64,000 nt of DNA from an uncultured Desulfobacter sp. (GCF_963665355.1 NZ_OY762229.1:1240001-1304000), one strand, 5' to 3'. Shown: positions 37,419 to 46,167, numbered from the stretch's first letter. Translations and numbers: made by a program. The notes: generated by a model not told the origin, from the letters alone.

Positions 37419-38420
37419 CTATTTCTGGGGCCCGACCAGGCAATTGATTACCCCCACCGGGGCCATGATCTGTTTTTCCTTGACCATGATGCTTTCGGTC
37501 TGCTGCCATGCCTTGGTATCTATTGCACCGATTTTTGTCCGGCTGTCGGGTTTGATCAAAGGCCGGGTGGCTGCAAGCTGTTTTTGGCGGATATCATCCT
37601 GTGTGCCTTTATCCTTTTTTTTGATCTGGGCCAATACTTGGGCTTCATTGGCCGGATCCATGGCAAATTCCCAGGCCGACAGCAGGGCCGTTATAAAAGC
37701 TTTTACCGTATCCGGGTGTTTTTTCACCATGGTACCGGAGGTCACAACCGAGTTGGCCACAAAGGAGACACCGTAGTCCGCGGGGTTAAAAAATTTCACC
37801 GATTCACCTTCGGCGGCCAGCCGGTCTTCCAGGACAACTCCCTGGGAGTTGCGGTATACCGGCCACACATCAACTTCTTTTTTAAGAAACGGGGTGAAAT
37901 CAAACCTGACGCTTGAGATGCGGACATCTCTTGGGGTAAGGCCTGCTTTGGCTAAAAGGGTGTTTATGATGGTTTCGTCATTCCCGCCAAAGGTGACCCC
38001 GATATGCCGTCCCTTCAAATCGGCAAGGGTCTTGATTTCAGGCTGGTCCGTGCGGTAGATCCACTGCATGGGGTTGACCTGGAACAGCTGGGCCAGAACC
38101 ACCACGTCCGCACCTTTTTCCAGGGCCCGGATGACCTGGTCGGCAGAGGCCGTGCCAAAATCTGCATAACCCAGTTCAAGCTCCTTGATGGCATTTTTCC
38201 CGGCCCCGCCTTCGTTTACGGAAACATCCAGCCCTGCTTTTTTAAAAAATCCGCCGGTATCGGCAATGATGTCACCGGCCACAGAGGTGTTGAACAGCCA
38301 TTTGAGACGGTAATTAAGCGTGTCGCCGGCCCAAGCGGGTGCGGCTGCAAAGAAAAGTATCACGGACAGGACCATGAGTCCTGCTTTGATCGCGGTGCGG
38401 TTTTTAAATTTTTCATTCAT
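37419..38420 (-). CDS. ABC transporter substrate-binding protein, NMT1/SsuA-like
   Basis: The start is the ATG at 38420 with GGAGGGG upstream, overlapping the permease stop (ATGA). A signal peptide (AGLMVLSVILFFAAAPAWA) precedes a type II periplasmic binding fold of the NMT1/THI5-SsuA group. Recognisable blocks are YRLKWLFNTSVAGDIIA, GGFFKKAGLDVSVNEGG, ELGYADFGTASADQ and LKGRHIGVTFGG. Such proteins bind sulfonates, thiamine-pyrimidine precursors, nitrate or aromatic acids. The ligand cannot be told here, and no riboswitch or metabolic neighbour points to one. With the permease and ATPase upstream it forms a complete importer, transcribed toward hsdM. Confidence 0.85.
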   Translation of the reverse strand: MNEKFKNRTAIKAGLMVLSVILFFAAAPAWAGDTLNYRLKWLFNTSVAGDIIADTGGFFKKAGLDVSVNEGGAGKNAIKELELGYADFGTASADQVIRALEKGADVVVLAQLFQVNPMQWIYRTDQPEIKTLADLKGRHIGVTFGGNDETIINTLLAKAGLTPRDVRISSVRFDFTPFLKKEVDVWPVYRNSQGVVLEDRLAAEGESVKFFNPADYGVSFVANSVVTSGTMVKKHPDTVKAFITALLSAWEFAMDPANEAQVLAQIKKKDKGTQDDIRQKQLAATRPLIKPDSRTKIGAIDTKAWQQTESIMVKEKQIMAPVGVINCLVGPQK

Positions 38421-39184
38421 AACAGGTCCCCTCCCTTGGGCGCAGACCATTTGGTTTTCATCTGTTCGCCCACAGTTTCCAGAATGCCCTGGTAAACCGA
38501 GATGATAATGCCGATGGAAAACAGGGCCACAAGAATGCAGGCAAGATCGCTCTGGTACAGCGCGATGCGTATACTGTAACCAATGCCTTGATCCGCTGCA
38601 ATAAACTCGGCCACAATGGTACCGGCCATGGCCAGTGTGGCTGATCCTGCAATGACCGTGGTCAGCTTGTTCAAATTTTCAAAGGCCCGGATCTTGACTT
38701 CCAGCTGCCAGCGCATCCGGCCCGTGGCAATGTAAAAATGTTCAATGTCCTTGATGGGTGAGGCCATGATCCCCAGCACCGACAAGAGCAAAGGGAAATA
38801 ACAGATCATGGAGGCGATGAGCAGCCGGGATAAAAATCCGTCCCCCATGAGAATAAAAATGATCGGGGCCAGGGCCACAATGGGATAGGCCTGAATATTA
38901 TAGGCCATCACCTTGATAAATGAACCTGCAAAGGATGATTTGCGGCCCAGGATTCCCACAAAAAAGGCCATGAAAATGGAGATCAGCTGGCCCAGCACAG
39001 CCACGGAAAGGGTGTTCAGCACATCAAGGAAATAGCCGGACAGCATCCGGTGGGCCGTATCATAGATCAGGGGCAAACCGGGGATAACATAATTGGACAG
39101 ACCGGCCGCGTATTTGACGGCCAAAAGACCTGCAACACCCAAGCAATAGACGATCAGAAACTGGTAGATTCGCCTAAACAGCAT
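38417..39184 (-). CDS. ABC transporter permease (SsuC/TauC-like)
   Basis: This 255-residue membrane protein has about six hydrophobic helices (LIVYCLGVAGLLAV, VAVLGQLISIFMAFFVGILG, IVALAPIIFILMG, ICYFPLLLSVLGIM, ACILVALFSIGIIISVYQG). The cytoplasmic EAA loop IVAEFIAADQGIGY contacts the ATPase. It begins 11 bases inside the end of the ATPase gene, with GGAG upstream, and its stop overlaps the start of the binding-protein gene. This arrangement indicates tightly coupled translation of a single importer. The family is that of sulfonate, nitrate and taurine permeases. Confidence 0.88.
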   Translation of the reverse strand: MLFRRIYQFLIVYCLGVAGLLAVKYAAGLSNYVIPGLPLIYDTAHRMLSGYFLDVLNTLSVAVLGQLISIFMAFFVGILGRKSSFAGSFIKVMAYNIQAYPIVALAPIIFILMGDGFLSRLLIASMICYFPLLLSVLGIMASPIKDIEHFYIATGRMRWQLEVKIRAFENLNKLTTVIAGSATLAMAGTIVAEFIAADQGIGYSIRIALYQSDLACILVALFSIGIIISVYQGILETVGEQMKTKWSAPKGGDLL

Positions 39185-39869
39185 TCATAATCTCCAGCAT
39201 GGACCGGTCAATGGTCCGGGGATCTGACGTATATCCTGTTTCATAGTTTTGGCCCTGCACCACAACGGCACCTCTGTTTTTCCCCGGATGGGTTAACACC
39301 AGGATGTCCTTGCAGAATTTTGCCACTTCCATCAGATTGTGGGAGATATAAAGAAACAGTTTGGCCGGAAACATCTCTTTTATGGCCAGAACAATGGTTT
39401 CCCGCAGGGCTTCATCTACATTGGCAAGGCTTTCGTCCAGTATGAGCAGATCAAAGTCCTGGATAAGGTAGCGGATCAGGTTCATCCGGTTTTGCTGGCC
39501 CATGGACAACTGGGAGAATCGTGATCCAAGAAGGGTGTCCACTTTAAAGATTTTGACAAGTTCCTTCTTAAGATCTGATTTTCCCTTGGGGCACACCTTT
39601 TCAAGGTGGTGGCCGGTGCAGGACCAGCCGGGCAGGCGCTCCTGGTTGTAAGAATACAAAATAGTGGCAATATCTTCATAAATCAAAGCATTGCCCCCGG
39701 GGCCGCTGGTACCGCCGGCAAGGATTCTGGCAAAGGAGGTTTTGCCCACCCCTGATGGCCCGAAAACAGCGTTAAATCCGGGTGCGGCCATGGAAAAATT
39801 CAGATTTTCCAGAACTGGTTTGTCAGTTTGCGGGTAGGTGAAGGTGAGGCCCCTGCACTCAAAACGCAT
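39174..39869 (-). CDS. ABC transporter ATP-binding protein (SsuB/TauB-like)
   Basis: This ATPase powers the importer. Starting at ATG 39869 (GGAGAAGGAT upstream) gives 231 residues. A longer frame from a TTG at 39983 adds 38 residues without family-typical sequence. Walker A is FGPSGVGKTSFAR, the signature is QLSMGQQNRMNL (LSMGQ instead of LSGGQ), Walker B is LLILDESLANVDE, and the switch His is in YISHNLMEVAKF. It is the first clear gene of the ATPase-permease-binding protein operon. A possible short leader frame lies upstream at 40003-40098. Confidence 0.88.
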   Translation of the reverse strand: MRFECRGLTFTYPQTDKPVLENLNFSMAAPGFNAVFGPSGVGKTSFARILAGGTSGPGGNALIYEDIATILYSYNQERLPGWSCTGHHLEKVCPKGKSDLKKELVKIFKVDTLLGSRFSQLSMGQQNRMNLIRYLIQDFDLLILDESLANVDEALRETIVLAIKEMFPAKLFLYISHNLMEVAKFCKDILVLTHPGKNRGAVVVQGQNYETGYTSDPRTIDRSMLEIMNAV

Positions 39870-40002
39870 ATCCTTCTCCAATGGATTGTTTAAACTGGCT
39901 AATCCATACCGGGTCTGGCCTGAAAAAGCAACGTTAAAGGGGTGTTTTACAAGAGCCATAAAGGTCATGGGGAGGTATGACAAAATATAATCATTTACTT
40001 TT

Positions 40003-40098
40003 TTACAAAATTTTCCTAATTATTAAAGAAACTAACTTAACGATCAATATCATAGTCGGTTTGTTGGCAGCTGATTCCGATTTTACAAGTTCAATCAT
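40003..40098 (-). CDS. Possible 31-residue leader peptide
   Basis: A short frame begins at ATG 40098 with a strong GGAGGAG ribosome site and ends with TAA, 20 bases before the longest form of the ATPase frame. The peptide starts MIELVKSESAANKPTM and continues with a hydrophobic, basic end (ILIVKLVSLIIRKIL). It could be a regulatory leader peptide, a small membrane peptide or a remnant. It is supported only by its ribosome site, stop codon and position upstream of the ABC importer genes. Confidence 0.4.
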   Translation of the reverse strand: MIELVKSESAANKPTMILIVKLVSLIIRKIL

Positions 40099-40158
40099 GG
40101 ATATTTTCTCCTCCTGAGGTCTCGACCGCGACCCCTGGGCTATTTTTATAACAGCTCT

Positions 40159-40246
40159 GGGCTGACATGACATATCAGCTGCCAGGCTCAGCCCACAATA
40201 AAGTTTGAAAGATCTTGGTGACTTACCCAGTCTTTCATATAAAAAA
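40159..40246 (+). repeat. Approximately 88-bp intergenic repeat, copy 1
   Basis: This segment matches the reverse complement of 43175-43262 along its length. Shared blocks are TGACATATCAGC, CTCAGCCCACAA, AAAGTTTGAAAGATCT and GTCTTTCATATAAAAA. It contains two potential stems: GGGCTGA with TCAGCCC, and TGAAAGA with TCTTTCA. It lies 65 bases upstream of the dockerin gene, in the same relative orientation as copy 2 has to its downstream gene. It may be a structured RNA element, a regulatory site or a small mobile repeat. Confidence 0.75.
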
Positions 40247-40311
40247 ATAACCAGGCATATATGTTTTAAATTTTCTTAAGTTCCTCTAAACTTTATTTAA
40301 GGACTGTGCCC

Positions 40312-41007
40312 ATGAAAATCTCAAATAAAGCGTTATTCTTTTTGTCCATGATCCTTCTTTTTCCAGCCTATGCTTCAGCTGGCGTCTCAGTCTATGCCGA
40401 AGGTGCATATACTGACGAGAACCTTGTGGTTTACATTTATGCAGATATTAGTGATGACCCGCTGCTGAGCTACGGTGTCAAACTGGTATACCCCCCGGCG
40501 GATTTTGGGTCCCCGGTGGTGGTTAAAAACACAACGGCCTGGTATTTTGGCGATCCCGACAATCCTTATCCCGCACCAAACGCAGAACCGGACGTAAGTA
40601 CTGCCGGGGAAGTGATTATTGTGGGGGGTAAACTTGATTCAACAGACCCCCTTGAAGGGGTTTCCGGAGATCGGGTTTTTCTTGCGAAAGTCACCTTTAC
40701 CCGTTTGACAAACAATGCCCCCGGCGCAGAACTCTACCTGGGAAAAGGCACTCCCTATGCCAATTTTGTCCAGGTTGACGGTACGAACCTGGATACAACC
40801 CTGGCAGGACAAGATAAGAGCGAACCCATTGGTCAGGTTACGATTTTTAAACTTGGTGATGCCAATGGCGACGGATATATCACATCCTCGGACATGTTTA
40901 CAGTCAGAGGAACAATTCTAACAGGACTGTATAAGTGCTACATGGATTGCAATCAGGATGGATATATCACAAGCTCGGACATGTTCTGCATAAAAGGCAA
41001 AATTTAA
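40312..41007 (+). CDS. Exported dockerin type I protein with cohesin-like N-terminal domain
   Basis: A 231-residue protein starts at ATG 40312 with AAGGA 8 bases upstream; a GTG two codons earlier is unlikely. A signal peptide (ALFFLSMILLFPAYASA) precedes a beta-rich domain of about 150 residues. That domain (VVYIYADISDDP, KLVYPPADFG, RVFLAKVTFTRL) resembles a cohesin or carbohydrate-binding fold. The C-terminus is a typical dockerin with two EF-hand-like calcium repeats: DANGDGYITSSDMF and DCNQDGYITSSDMF. A Cys pair in the second half may form a disulfide. Dockerins bind cohesins; no separate cohesin gene is in the window, so self-association or a distant partner is possible. The next gene encodes a surface-sorted protein on the same strand. 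Confidence 0.8.
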   Translation: MKISNKALFFLSMILLFPAYASAGVSVYAEGAYTDENLVVYIYADISDDPLLSYGVKLVYPPADFGSPVVVKNTTAWYFGDPDNPYPAPNAEPDVSTAGEVIIVGGKLDSTDPLEGVSGDRVFLAKVTFTRLTNNAPGAELYLGKGTPYANFVQVDGTNLDTTLAGQDKSEPIGQVTIFKLGDANGDGYITSSDMFTVRGTILTGLYKCYMDCNQDGYITSSDMFCIKGKI

Positions 41008-41041
41008 CTGATACAATTTTTTCCAAGGAGGGCCCTAAAAG

Positions 41042-41608
41042 TTGAAAAGTATAATTATAACTCTGTACATTTTCTTCAGTTTATCCGTTTTCTGCAGTCC
41101 TGCTTTTTCAACGCCGTTTACGATGGAAATAGATAACACATCGGGTCAGCAAATAGCCTCTTTTGCATTCATTTTTGATGTATCCGATTTTTCCATATCT
41201 AACTTTTTGCTGGGCGACGCTGCCACAGGATGGACGGTTAATTCCTACGATGTAGTTCCCGGTGGTGACGGTTCTATGGTGTTGAAAATAGATGCATATG
41301 ACGAAGCCTCTCTATGGGGTTATCCGATTAAAAATTACTTAAGCAATGGAACATTATTCTCCTTTGATTACGACGGTGTATTGTATGTAGACTCAATAAG
41401 ACTTGCCGAATTGACCTATGATGACGGTGTGTCCGGCTACAACCTTTTTGACACGGGAGAATATAATTTGGTTCTGTCAGATACTAAGGGGGTGATTCAA
41501 AGGGCGGGGATGCAGGCCGTACCCTCTCCATCCACTATTTTGCTTGTTTTCACCGGCTTTTGTTTCATTACCGGCCTCACAAGAGGACAAAAATTAGCAA
41601 TCGCTTAA
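41042..41608 (+). CDS. Exported protein with PEP-CTERM-like sorting tail (VPSPS)
   Basis: Translation probably starts at TTG 41042, preceded by AAGGAGGG 9-11 bases upstream. A signal peptide (LYIFFSLSVFCSPAFS) precedes a beta-rich body (FAFIFDVSDFSISNFLLGD, FSFDYDGVLYVDSIRLAEL). The C-terminus has VPSPSTILLVFTGFCFITG followed by a basic tail. This is a three-part signal like PEP-CTERM/VPLPA-CTERM, which exosortases recognise, but with Ser in place of Glu. No exosortase gene is in the window. The body could be adhesive or part of an exopolysaccharide matrix. It follows the dockerin gene by 34 bases and converges tightly with a HAD gene. Confidence 0.7.
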   Translation: MKSIIITLYIFFSLSVFCSPAFSTPFTMEIDNTSGQQIASFAFIFDVSDFSISNFLLGDAATGWTVNSYDVVPGGDGSMVLKIDAYDEASLWGYPIKNYLSNGTLFSFDYDGVLYVDSIRLAELTYDDGVSGYNLFDTGEYNLVLSDTKGVIQRAGMQAVPSPSTILLVFTGFCFITGLTRGQKLAIA

Positions 41609-41619
41609 AAGTTTCCGGG

Positions 41620-42282
41620 TCAAAATTCCGGACAAATGTTCCTTATGGCGATTTCAAGCCCCTGGCAGTCAGGCAGGGGCTTCACAGTATCGGGAAAATG
41701 GCTCTCCCCTTGGATTCCGATAAAATAAAGGCCGGTTTCCCGGGCCGCATTATAATCTGTCAGAGCATCCCCGATGAAAACACATTGCTCCGGTGCAAGG
41801 CTGTATTTTGCAAGCAGTTTCCGGATATGCTCCGGTTTTTTGACAGGGGAGCCTAAAATCTCTTTAAAATAGCGGCTCATCCCCCTTTGATCCACCACAT
41901 ATTTGAGCTCTGTTTCCGGGGTTCCCGAAATTACGAAAACAGGCAGTTTTGACGCGAAAGCATCCAGAAACGCTTTTGCCCCATTTATCCAGGGAACACG
42001 GATCACCTCCTGGACCACCAGATCTGAAAACCGGTTCGCCCATTCCATGACTTCCTTTTCAGTCAAAGGTTTTTTGATTATGTTTTCATGGGCATACCGA
42101 ATTTTTTCCACACGGCTGATACCGCCGTGCAGCGTGTGGTAGCTGACAACCGCTTTAATAATTTCATCGGAAAAATCTTGAAACAATATTTCAAAAGCTT
42201 TTGTTTTTGTGCGGACGGAGTCTATCAACACGCCGTCAAAATCAAAAAAAAGGGCTTGAATGGATTGTATTGGTTCTGTCAT
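41620..42282 (-). CDS. HAD-family hydrolase (beta-phosphoglucomutase/phosphatase type)
   Basis: This 220-residue HAD protein has motif I LFFDFDGVLIDS, motif II FVISGTP, Lys in SPVKKPEHI and motif IV CVFIGDALTDYNAA, with a helical cap between motifs I and II. It is predicted to be a cytoplasmic phosphatase or phosphomutase on small sugar or metabolite phosphates; the substrate is not determinable. The start is ATG 42282 with a GAAGAGA ribosome site. It converges with the sorting-tail gene, leaving 11 bases between stops, and lies 92 bases downstream of the YkgJ gene on the same strand. Confidence 0.85.
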   Translation of the reverse strand: MTEPIQSIQALFFDFDGVLIDSVRTKTKAFEILFQDFSDEIIKAVVSYHTLHGGISRVEKIRYAHENIIKKPLTEKEVMEWANRFSDLVVQEVIRVPWINGAKAFLDAFASKLPVFVISGTPETELKYVVDQRGMSRYFKEILGSPVKKPEHIRKLLAKYSLAPEQCVFIGDALTDYNAARETGLYFIGIQGESHFPDTVKPLPDCQGLEIAIRNICPEF

Positions 42283-42374
42283 GTTCTCTTCTTCATATTA
42301 AAGTTACAGCCAAACACTACACATACATATTGGGGAACCAATCTGAGATAATAGAAAGCAAAAAGCTTCAGTAC

Positions 42375-43154
42375 TCAGGAGATTTCTTCCAGGGGCCCGT
42401 CACCAAACAAAATTCTTTCTATCCAGGATAGTCCCAGCATGAGCAGCTCCCGGTCATCGTGCTTAACGGCGTCCAGTTGCCGGTCGGGTACATTATAGCG
42501 AGACAGAAAACTGCTTTCAAAAACAAAGCGGCGGAAGGTATCCATGTTGTAGGCCGCCATGAAAGCCATCTTCATGGGCGGGCTGTTGACATCAATGTCC
42601 CGGGACCTGAAAGAGTCCGCCTGTAAGCGACCTGCAATGCGTGCCCAGCCGTTGTTGGGTTCAAGATACGGGTCCATCTCCTGATCTGCCATCCACGCTT
42701 TGGCGGTCCAGGTTTTATCTTCATCATGTCCCTTGCAGTAATCGTGGTGCATGACATAGTACTGCACATGCATACTGCCGTCGGCATCACCATAGATAGC
42801 CGGTTCCAGGGGATAGGCTCTGCAGGAGTAGGGTCTGTCCGGATAGATCGTGCATCCTTTTTCCGTCAGAAAGGTGCAGGGATTGCCATTCCGGTCGCTC
42901 ATTTTCAGCATCACGTTGGGAAAGGTGGGCATGTCCCGGATGGCTGTGGTGGTATGGGCAACCAGAAATTCTTCCGATGTCATGTTAAGGTTCTGTTTCA
43001 TGCGAACAACGTCATAGGGATAAAGATACATGTCTGCATTATGGCAGCAACGGGTAAAGCAGGGCACATCCTTGTGACAGGCAAACTGAAATGTGTTGGG
43101 GCCAAGTAGAACGCGATTTGCCGTGGTGCCTGTGGTGTTGTCAGATATTGTCAT
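42375..43154 (-). CDS. YkgJ-family cysteine-cluster protein (putative iron/zinc chelating)
   Basis: This 259-residue protein has the UPF0153/YkgJ pattern: KDVPCFTRCCHNADMYLYPYD, CTFLTEKGCTIYPDRPYSCRAYPLEP. The cysteines are arranged as CxxxCC...C...C...C, thought to bind a metal or iron-sulfur cluster. The function of the family is unknown. The rest of the chain is soluble, helical and unrecognised. The approximately 88-bp repeat (copy 2) lies between it and the end of glnE. The start is ATG 43154 with GGAAA upstream. Confidence 0.82.
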   Translation of the reverse strand: MTISDNTTGTTANRVLLGPNTFQFACHKDVPCFTRCCHNADMYLYPYDVVRMKQNLNMTSEEFLVAHTTTAIRDMPTFPNVMLKMSDRNGNPCTFLTEKGCTIYPDRPYSCRAYPLEPAIYGDADGSMHVQYYVMHHDYCKGHDEDKTWTAKAWMADQEMDPYLEPNNGWARIAGRLQADSFRSRDIDVNSPPMKMAFMAAYNMDTFRRFVFESSFLSRYNVPDRQLDAVKHDDRELLMLGLSWIERILFGDGPLEEIS

Positions 43155-43174
43155 GGTCGTATTTCCAGTGTTTG

Positions 43175-43262
43175 ATTTTTATATGAAAGACAGGGTAACT
43201 CACTCAGATCTTTCAAACTTTGTTGTGGGCTGAGTTTGGCTGCTGATATGTCAGGCCGGCCC
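43175..43262 (-). repeat. Approximately 88-bp intergenic repeat, copy 2
   Basis: On the minus strand this reads like 40159-40246, with a few substitutions and a one-base gap near the left end. The TGAAAGA/TCTTTCA stem is conserved. It fills most of the gap between the glnE stop and the YkgJ start, oriented toward YkgJ, and could also act as a terminator for glnE. Confidence 0.75.
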
Positions 43263-43269
43263 ATGGCCG

Positions 43270-46167
43270 TTAGTTCATGGTAAAGGCCGCATCATAAATC
43301 TGTGCCACTTTGGCGGCCTGCTCACGGAACAGCTCCTCATCAACTGTGGCAGATCGCTCCTGGAGGGTCAGACGATGAATGGCCTTTCGCATGCTCACAT
43401 AGGCGTTCTGGAGAATGCCGCTGTCCTCACCGGATATCAGGGCATCCACACTCAGGGCTTCAAGTAGACGGATATTGTCTGTCCATTCCACAACGTCGGG
43501 ATGATCACAGGCGTGGCGCAGCACGAGGTATTGAACAAGGAATTCAATATCCACAATTCCTCCCTTGCTCTGCTTGAGATTAAACAGGCCCGGTTCGTAC
43601 TTTAACCGTTGGGTGCGCATTCTTTCACGCATCTGCCCTACTTCTTTTTTTAAGACTGCATCATCACGCCTGCGGGTCAGGATCTTTTTGCGAATGGTAT
43701 CAAATTTTTTGAACAATGCGGGATCACCCGCCACGGGACGGGCCCGTATCAGGGCCTGGTGCTCGAATGTCCAGGCCTGGTTTTCAAGGTAATCCTCATA
43801 GGTCTGGATATGGGTGATAATGGTGCCTGATTCCCCGCCGGGCCGAAGCCTCATATCCGCACCGTAAAGGGTTCCGGCCTGGGTATGCATGGTCAGGGCA
43901 TGGATTATGCGCTGGCCCAGATTGGAATAAAAGCGGGTCGTGTCCACGGACCGTTCAGTCCCATTGGTATATCCGGATTCCGCATCAAAAACAAAAACCA
44001 TATCCAGGTCGGATTTATATCCCATTTCAAGGCCGCCCACCTTGCCGTAGGCAATGGCAATAAACCGGCATCCGTCGATGCCTTTGCCCTCCATGCCCTT
44101 GGGATACCCGTATTTTTCGGTTATGACCTGCCAGGATGATGCCACCACCTGGTTAAGAATGGTTTCAGCAATCCAGGTCAAATGATCACTGACCTTCATC
44201 AGCGGGAAATTGCCTGACACATCTGCCGCGGCAACTCTGAGGGTATTGATCTGGCGGAAAATATTGAGTGCCTCCAGCAGGTATTCAGGATCATCTTCCG
44301 GGACCCGGGTTATCAGGCTTTCCATCTCCCGTTCAAGCATATCCCGCTTGGGCGGAGAATAGAGGGTTTCCGGATAAATAAGTTCATCTAAAAGAACCGG
44401 ATGCCTGCTTAAAAACGAAATAATCCACGGGCTTTTTCGGGCAAGAATGATCAGAGTATCCAGAGCGCCTTTATTTTCAATGAGCAAAGACAGGTAACAG
44501 GTACGCCGTTCAATGGTCGCCACAAGATCTATGAGTTTGGCTATCACCTCTTCCGAATCCGGATGTAGTCCTGCTTTTTTAATCAGCCGGGGCACCAGCC
44601 GGGCCAGTTTTTTGCGCCCGGTCTGGGAAAGCTGCCGGGTGTTGGGATGCGCTGCCAAAGCTTTAAGATGCCGCACCACAGATCCTGTATCTTCGTAGCC
44701 GGAAATAGAGATATCTTCGCTTTGAAATTGAAGATCGGTGATACTCTCCCATATCTGCTTCAATTCCTGGCTGTTGTTCTCCTGGTCTTCGTCATCGTCC
44801 TGTACCAGAAGTCTGGAAAAATGTTTGTGCACAACACCCTGTATCCTGGACAGTTCTCCATAAAAAGCATTTTCATCATCATATCCCATGGACAAAGCAA
44901 GAATTTGCCTTTGAACCGGATCTTCGGGGATGTTGTGGGTTTGCCGGTCCTGGTACTCCTGGAGCCTGTTTTCCACAAGCCGAAGAAAATGATAGGCCTG
45001 TTTGAGTTCATCGCACACTGTTTTATTTATCAGATTTTTTTTCACCAGGGTGTCCAGGACCAGCAATATGGGTCTGGCCTGAAGAACCGGGTCCACACCG
45101 CCTCTGATGAGCTGAAAAAGCTGGCCGAAGAATTCAATTTCCCTGATACCGCCGGCCCCGATCTTGATATTGTGTTTCAATCTGGCATTTTTTACCTGCA
45201 ATGTTATGCGCTGTTTCATATCCCTGAAGGAGTCAAAGGCGCCATAATCCAGATATCTGCGGAATATAAAAGGCTTCAGGGTTTGAATAATTGTGTTGCC
45301 CGCTGCAATATCCCCACCCACAGGACTTGCCTTGATCATGGCATAGCGTTCCCATTCCCGGCCCTGGGACTGATAATAGTGTTCAAAAGCATCCGCATCC
45401 ATGACCAGGGGCCCGCTGTCCCCAAAGGGACGCAAGCGGGTATCCACCCGGTAAAAATGGGTACCATGTTCCGTGGAAAACAGCTTGATGAACTCCCGGC
45501 ACAGTTTTGTGAAAAATTCATCATTGGATATGGATCTCTCCCCGTCGGTCTGGCCCGATTCCGGGTATACGAAAATAAGATCAATATCCGAAGAAAAATT
45601 CAACTCGCCGGCTCCAAGCTTGCCCATGCCCAGCACCACAATGTTCTGGACATGGCCTTTACTATCCCTGGGTGTTCCCCATTTTTGGGTCAGAGTGGGA
45701 TACAGTTGTTCAAAGCCAAAGTTGATGCAGGCACAGGCAAGGTCGGAGAGATCCGCCATGGTTTCAGACAATGGCGCCGTACCTGCCAGGTCCCGCCAGG
45801 CAATGCGGATGATTTCGTATAACTTGAATTCAAGCATCCGGGCTTTAAGCCCTGCACCATCCTGGTCATCCCCGATAAAAGCGGCAAGCTTTTTTTTAAT
45901 GGCACCCGGGGCATAGGATGTGTCAATATCACCGCTTTTGCCAAGCCTTTTGAGTATTAAGGGGTTTGCTGCAATATGTTCAGCAATAAAGGGGCTGAAC
46001 AGCATCACCCGGGTAAAATCCTGGGCAGTGACAGGCAACTGGCTGATATGCTGTATATCTGCGGCGCTGAAATAGTTCTGGATCCGCTGGTGCAAGGTTT
46101 GAAAAAGGGTGGGGGAAAGCGAAGTAAAAACACGGGGAATCAACTGTTCTATGGTGTCTTGGGTCAT
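43270..46167 (-). CDS. glnE: Bifunctional glutamine synthetase adenylyltransferase/deadenylase
   Basis: The 965-residue protein controls glutamine synthetase by attaching and removing AMP. It has two nucleotidyltransferase modules with the G-G/S-D-x-D signature. The N-terminal (deadenylating) one is at GMGKLGAGELNFSSDIDLIFVY, which spans about residues 178-199. The C-terminal (adenylating) one is YGKVGGLEMGYKSDLDMVF. Each is followed by a helical domain, including GAGGIREIEFFGQLFQLIRG and KGGIVDIEFLVQYLVL. Length matches E. coli GlnE (946). No glnA or PII gene is in the window. It is on the same strand as the diadenylate cyclase-like gene upstream, 57 bases away. The gene appears intact. Confidence 0.96.
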   Translation of the reverse strand: MTQDTIEQLIPRVFTSLSPTLFQTLHQRIQNYFSAADIQHISQLPVTAQDFTRVMLFSPFIAEHIAANPLILKRLGKSGDIDTSYAPGAIKKKLAAFIGDDQDGAGLKARMLEFKLYEIIRIAWRDLAGTAPLSETMADLSDLACACINFGFEQLYPTLTQKWGTPRDSKGHVQNIVVLGMGKLGAGELNFSSDIDLIFVYPESGQTDGERSISNDEFFTKLCREFIKLFSTEHGTHFYRVDTRLRPFGDSGPLVMDADAFEHYYQSQGREWERYAMIKASPVGGDIAAGNTIIQTLKPFIFRRYLDYGAFDSFRDMKQRITLQVKNARLKHNIKIGAGGIREIEFFGQLFQLIRGGVDPVLQARPILLVLDTLVKKNLINKTVCDELKQAYHFLRLVENRLQEYQDRQTHNIPEDPVQRQILALSMGYDDENAFYGELSRIQGVVHKHFSRLLVQDDDEDQENNSQELKQIWESITDLQFQSEDISISGYEDTGSVVRHLKALAAHPNTRQLSQTGRKKLARLVPRLIKKAGLHPDSEEVIAKLIDLVATIERRTCYLSLLIENKGALDTLIILARKSPWIISFLSRHPVLLDELIYPETLYSPPKRDMLEREMESLITRVPEDDPEYLLEALNIFRQINTLRVAAADVSGNFPLMKVSDHLTWIAETILNQVVASSWQVITEKYGYPKGMEGKGIDGCRFIAIAYGKVGGLEMGYKSDLDMVFVFDAESGYTNGTERSVDTTRFYSNLGQRIIHALTMHTQAGTLYGADMRLRPGGESGTIITHIQTYEDYLENQAWTFEHQALIRARPVAGDPALFKKFDTIRKKILTRRRDDAVLKKEVGQMRERMRTQRLKYEPGLFNLKQSKGGIVDIEFLVQYLVLRHACDHPDVVEWTDNIRLLEALSVDALISGEDSGILQNAYVSMRKAIHRLTLQERSATVDEELFREQAAKVAQIYDAAFTMN

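Noticed and set aside
40159-40246. Repeat element as a c-di-GMP (GEMM) riboswitch
   Set aside because: It lacks the conserved GEMM core sequences, although c-di-GMP genes are in the window.
39984-40311. Possible TPP or other riboswitch upstream of the NMT1-type importer
   Set aside because: No conserved THI-box or other known aptamer core was found on either strand.
44647-45822. Open frame of 391 codons on the plus strand
   Set aside because: It is antisense to glnE, whose motifs are all intact.
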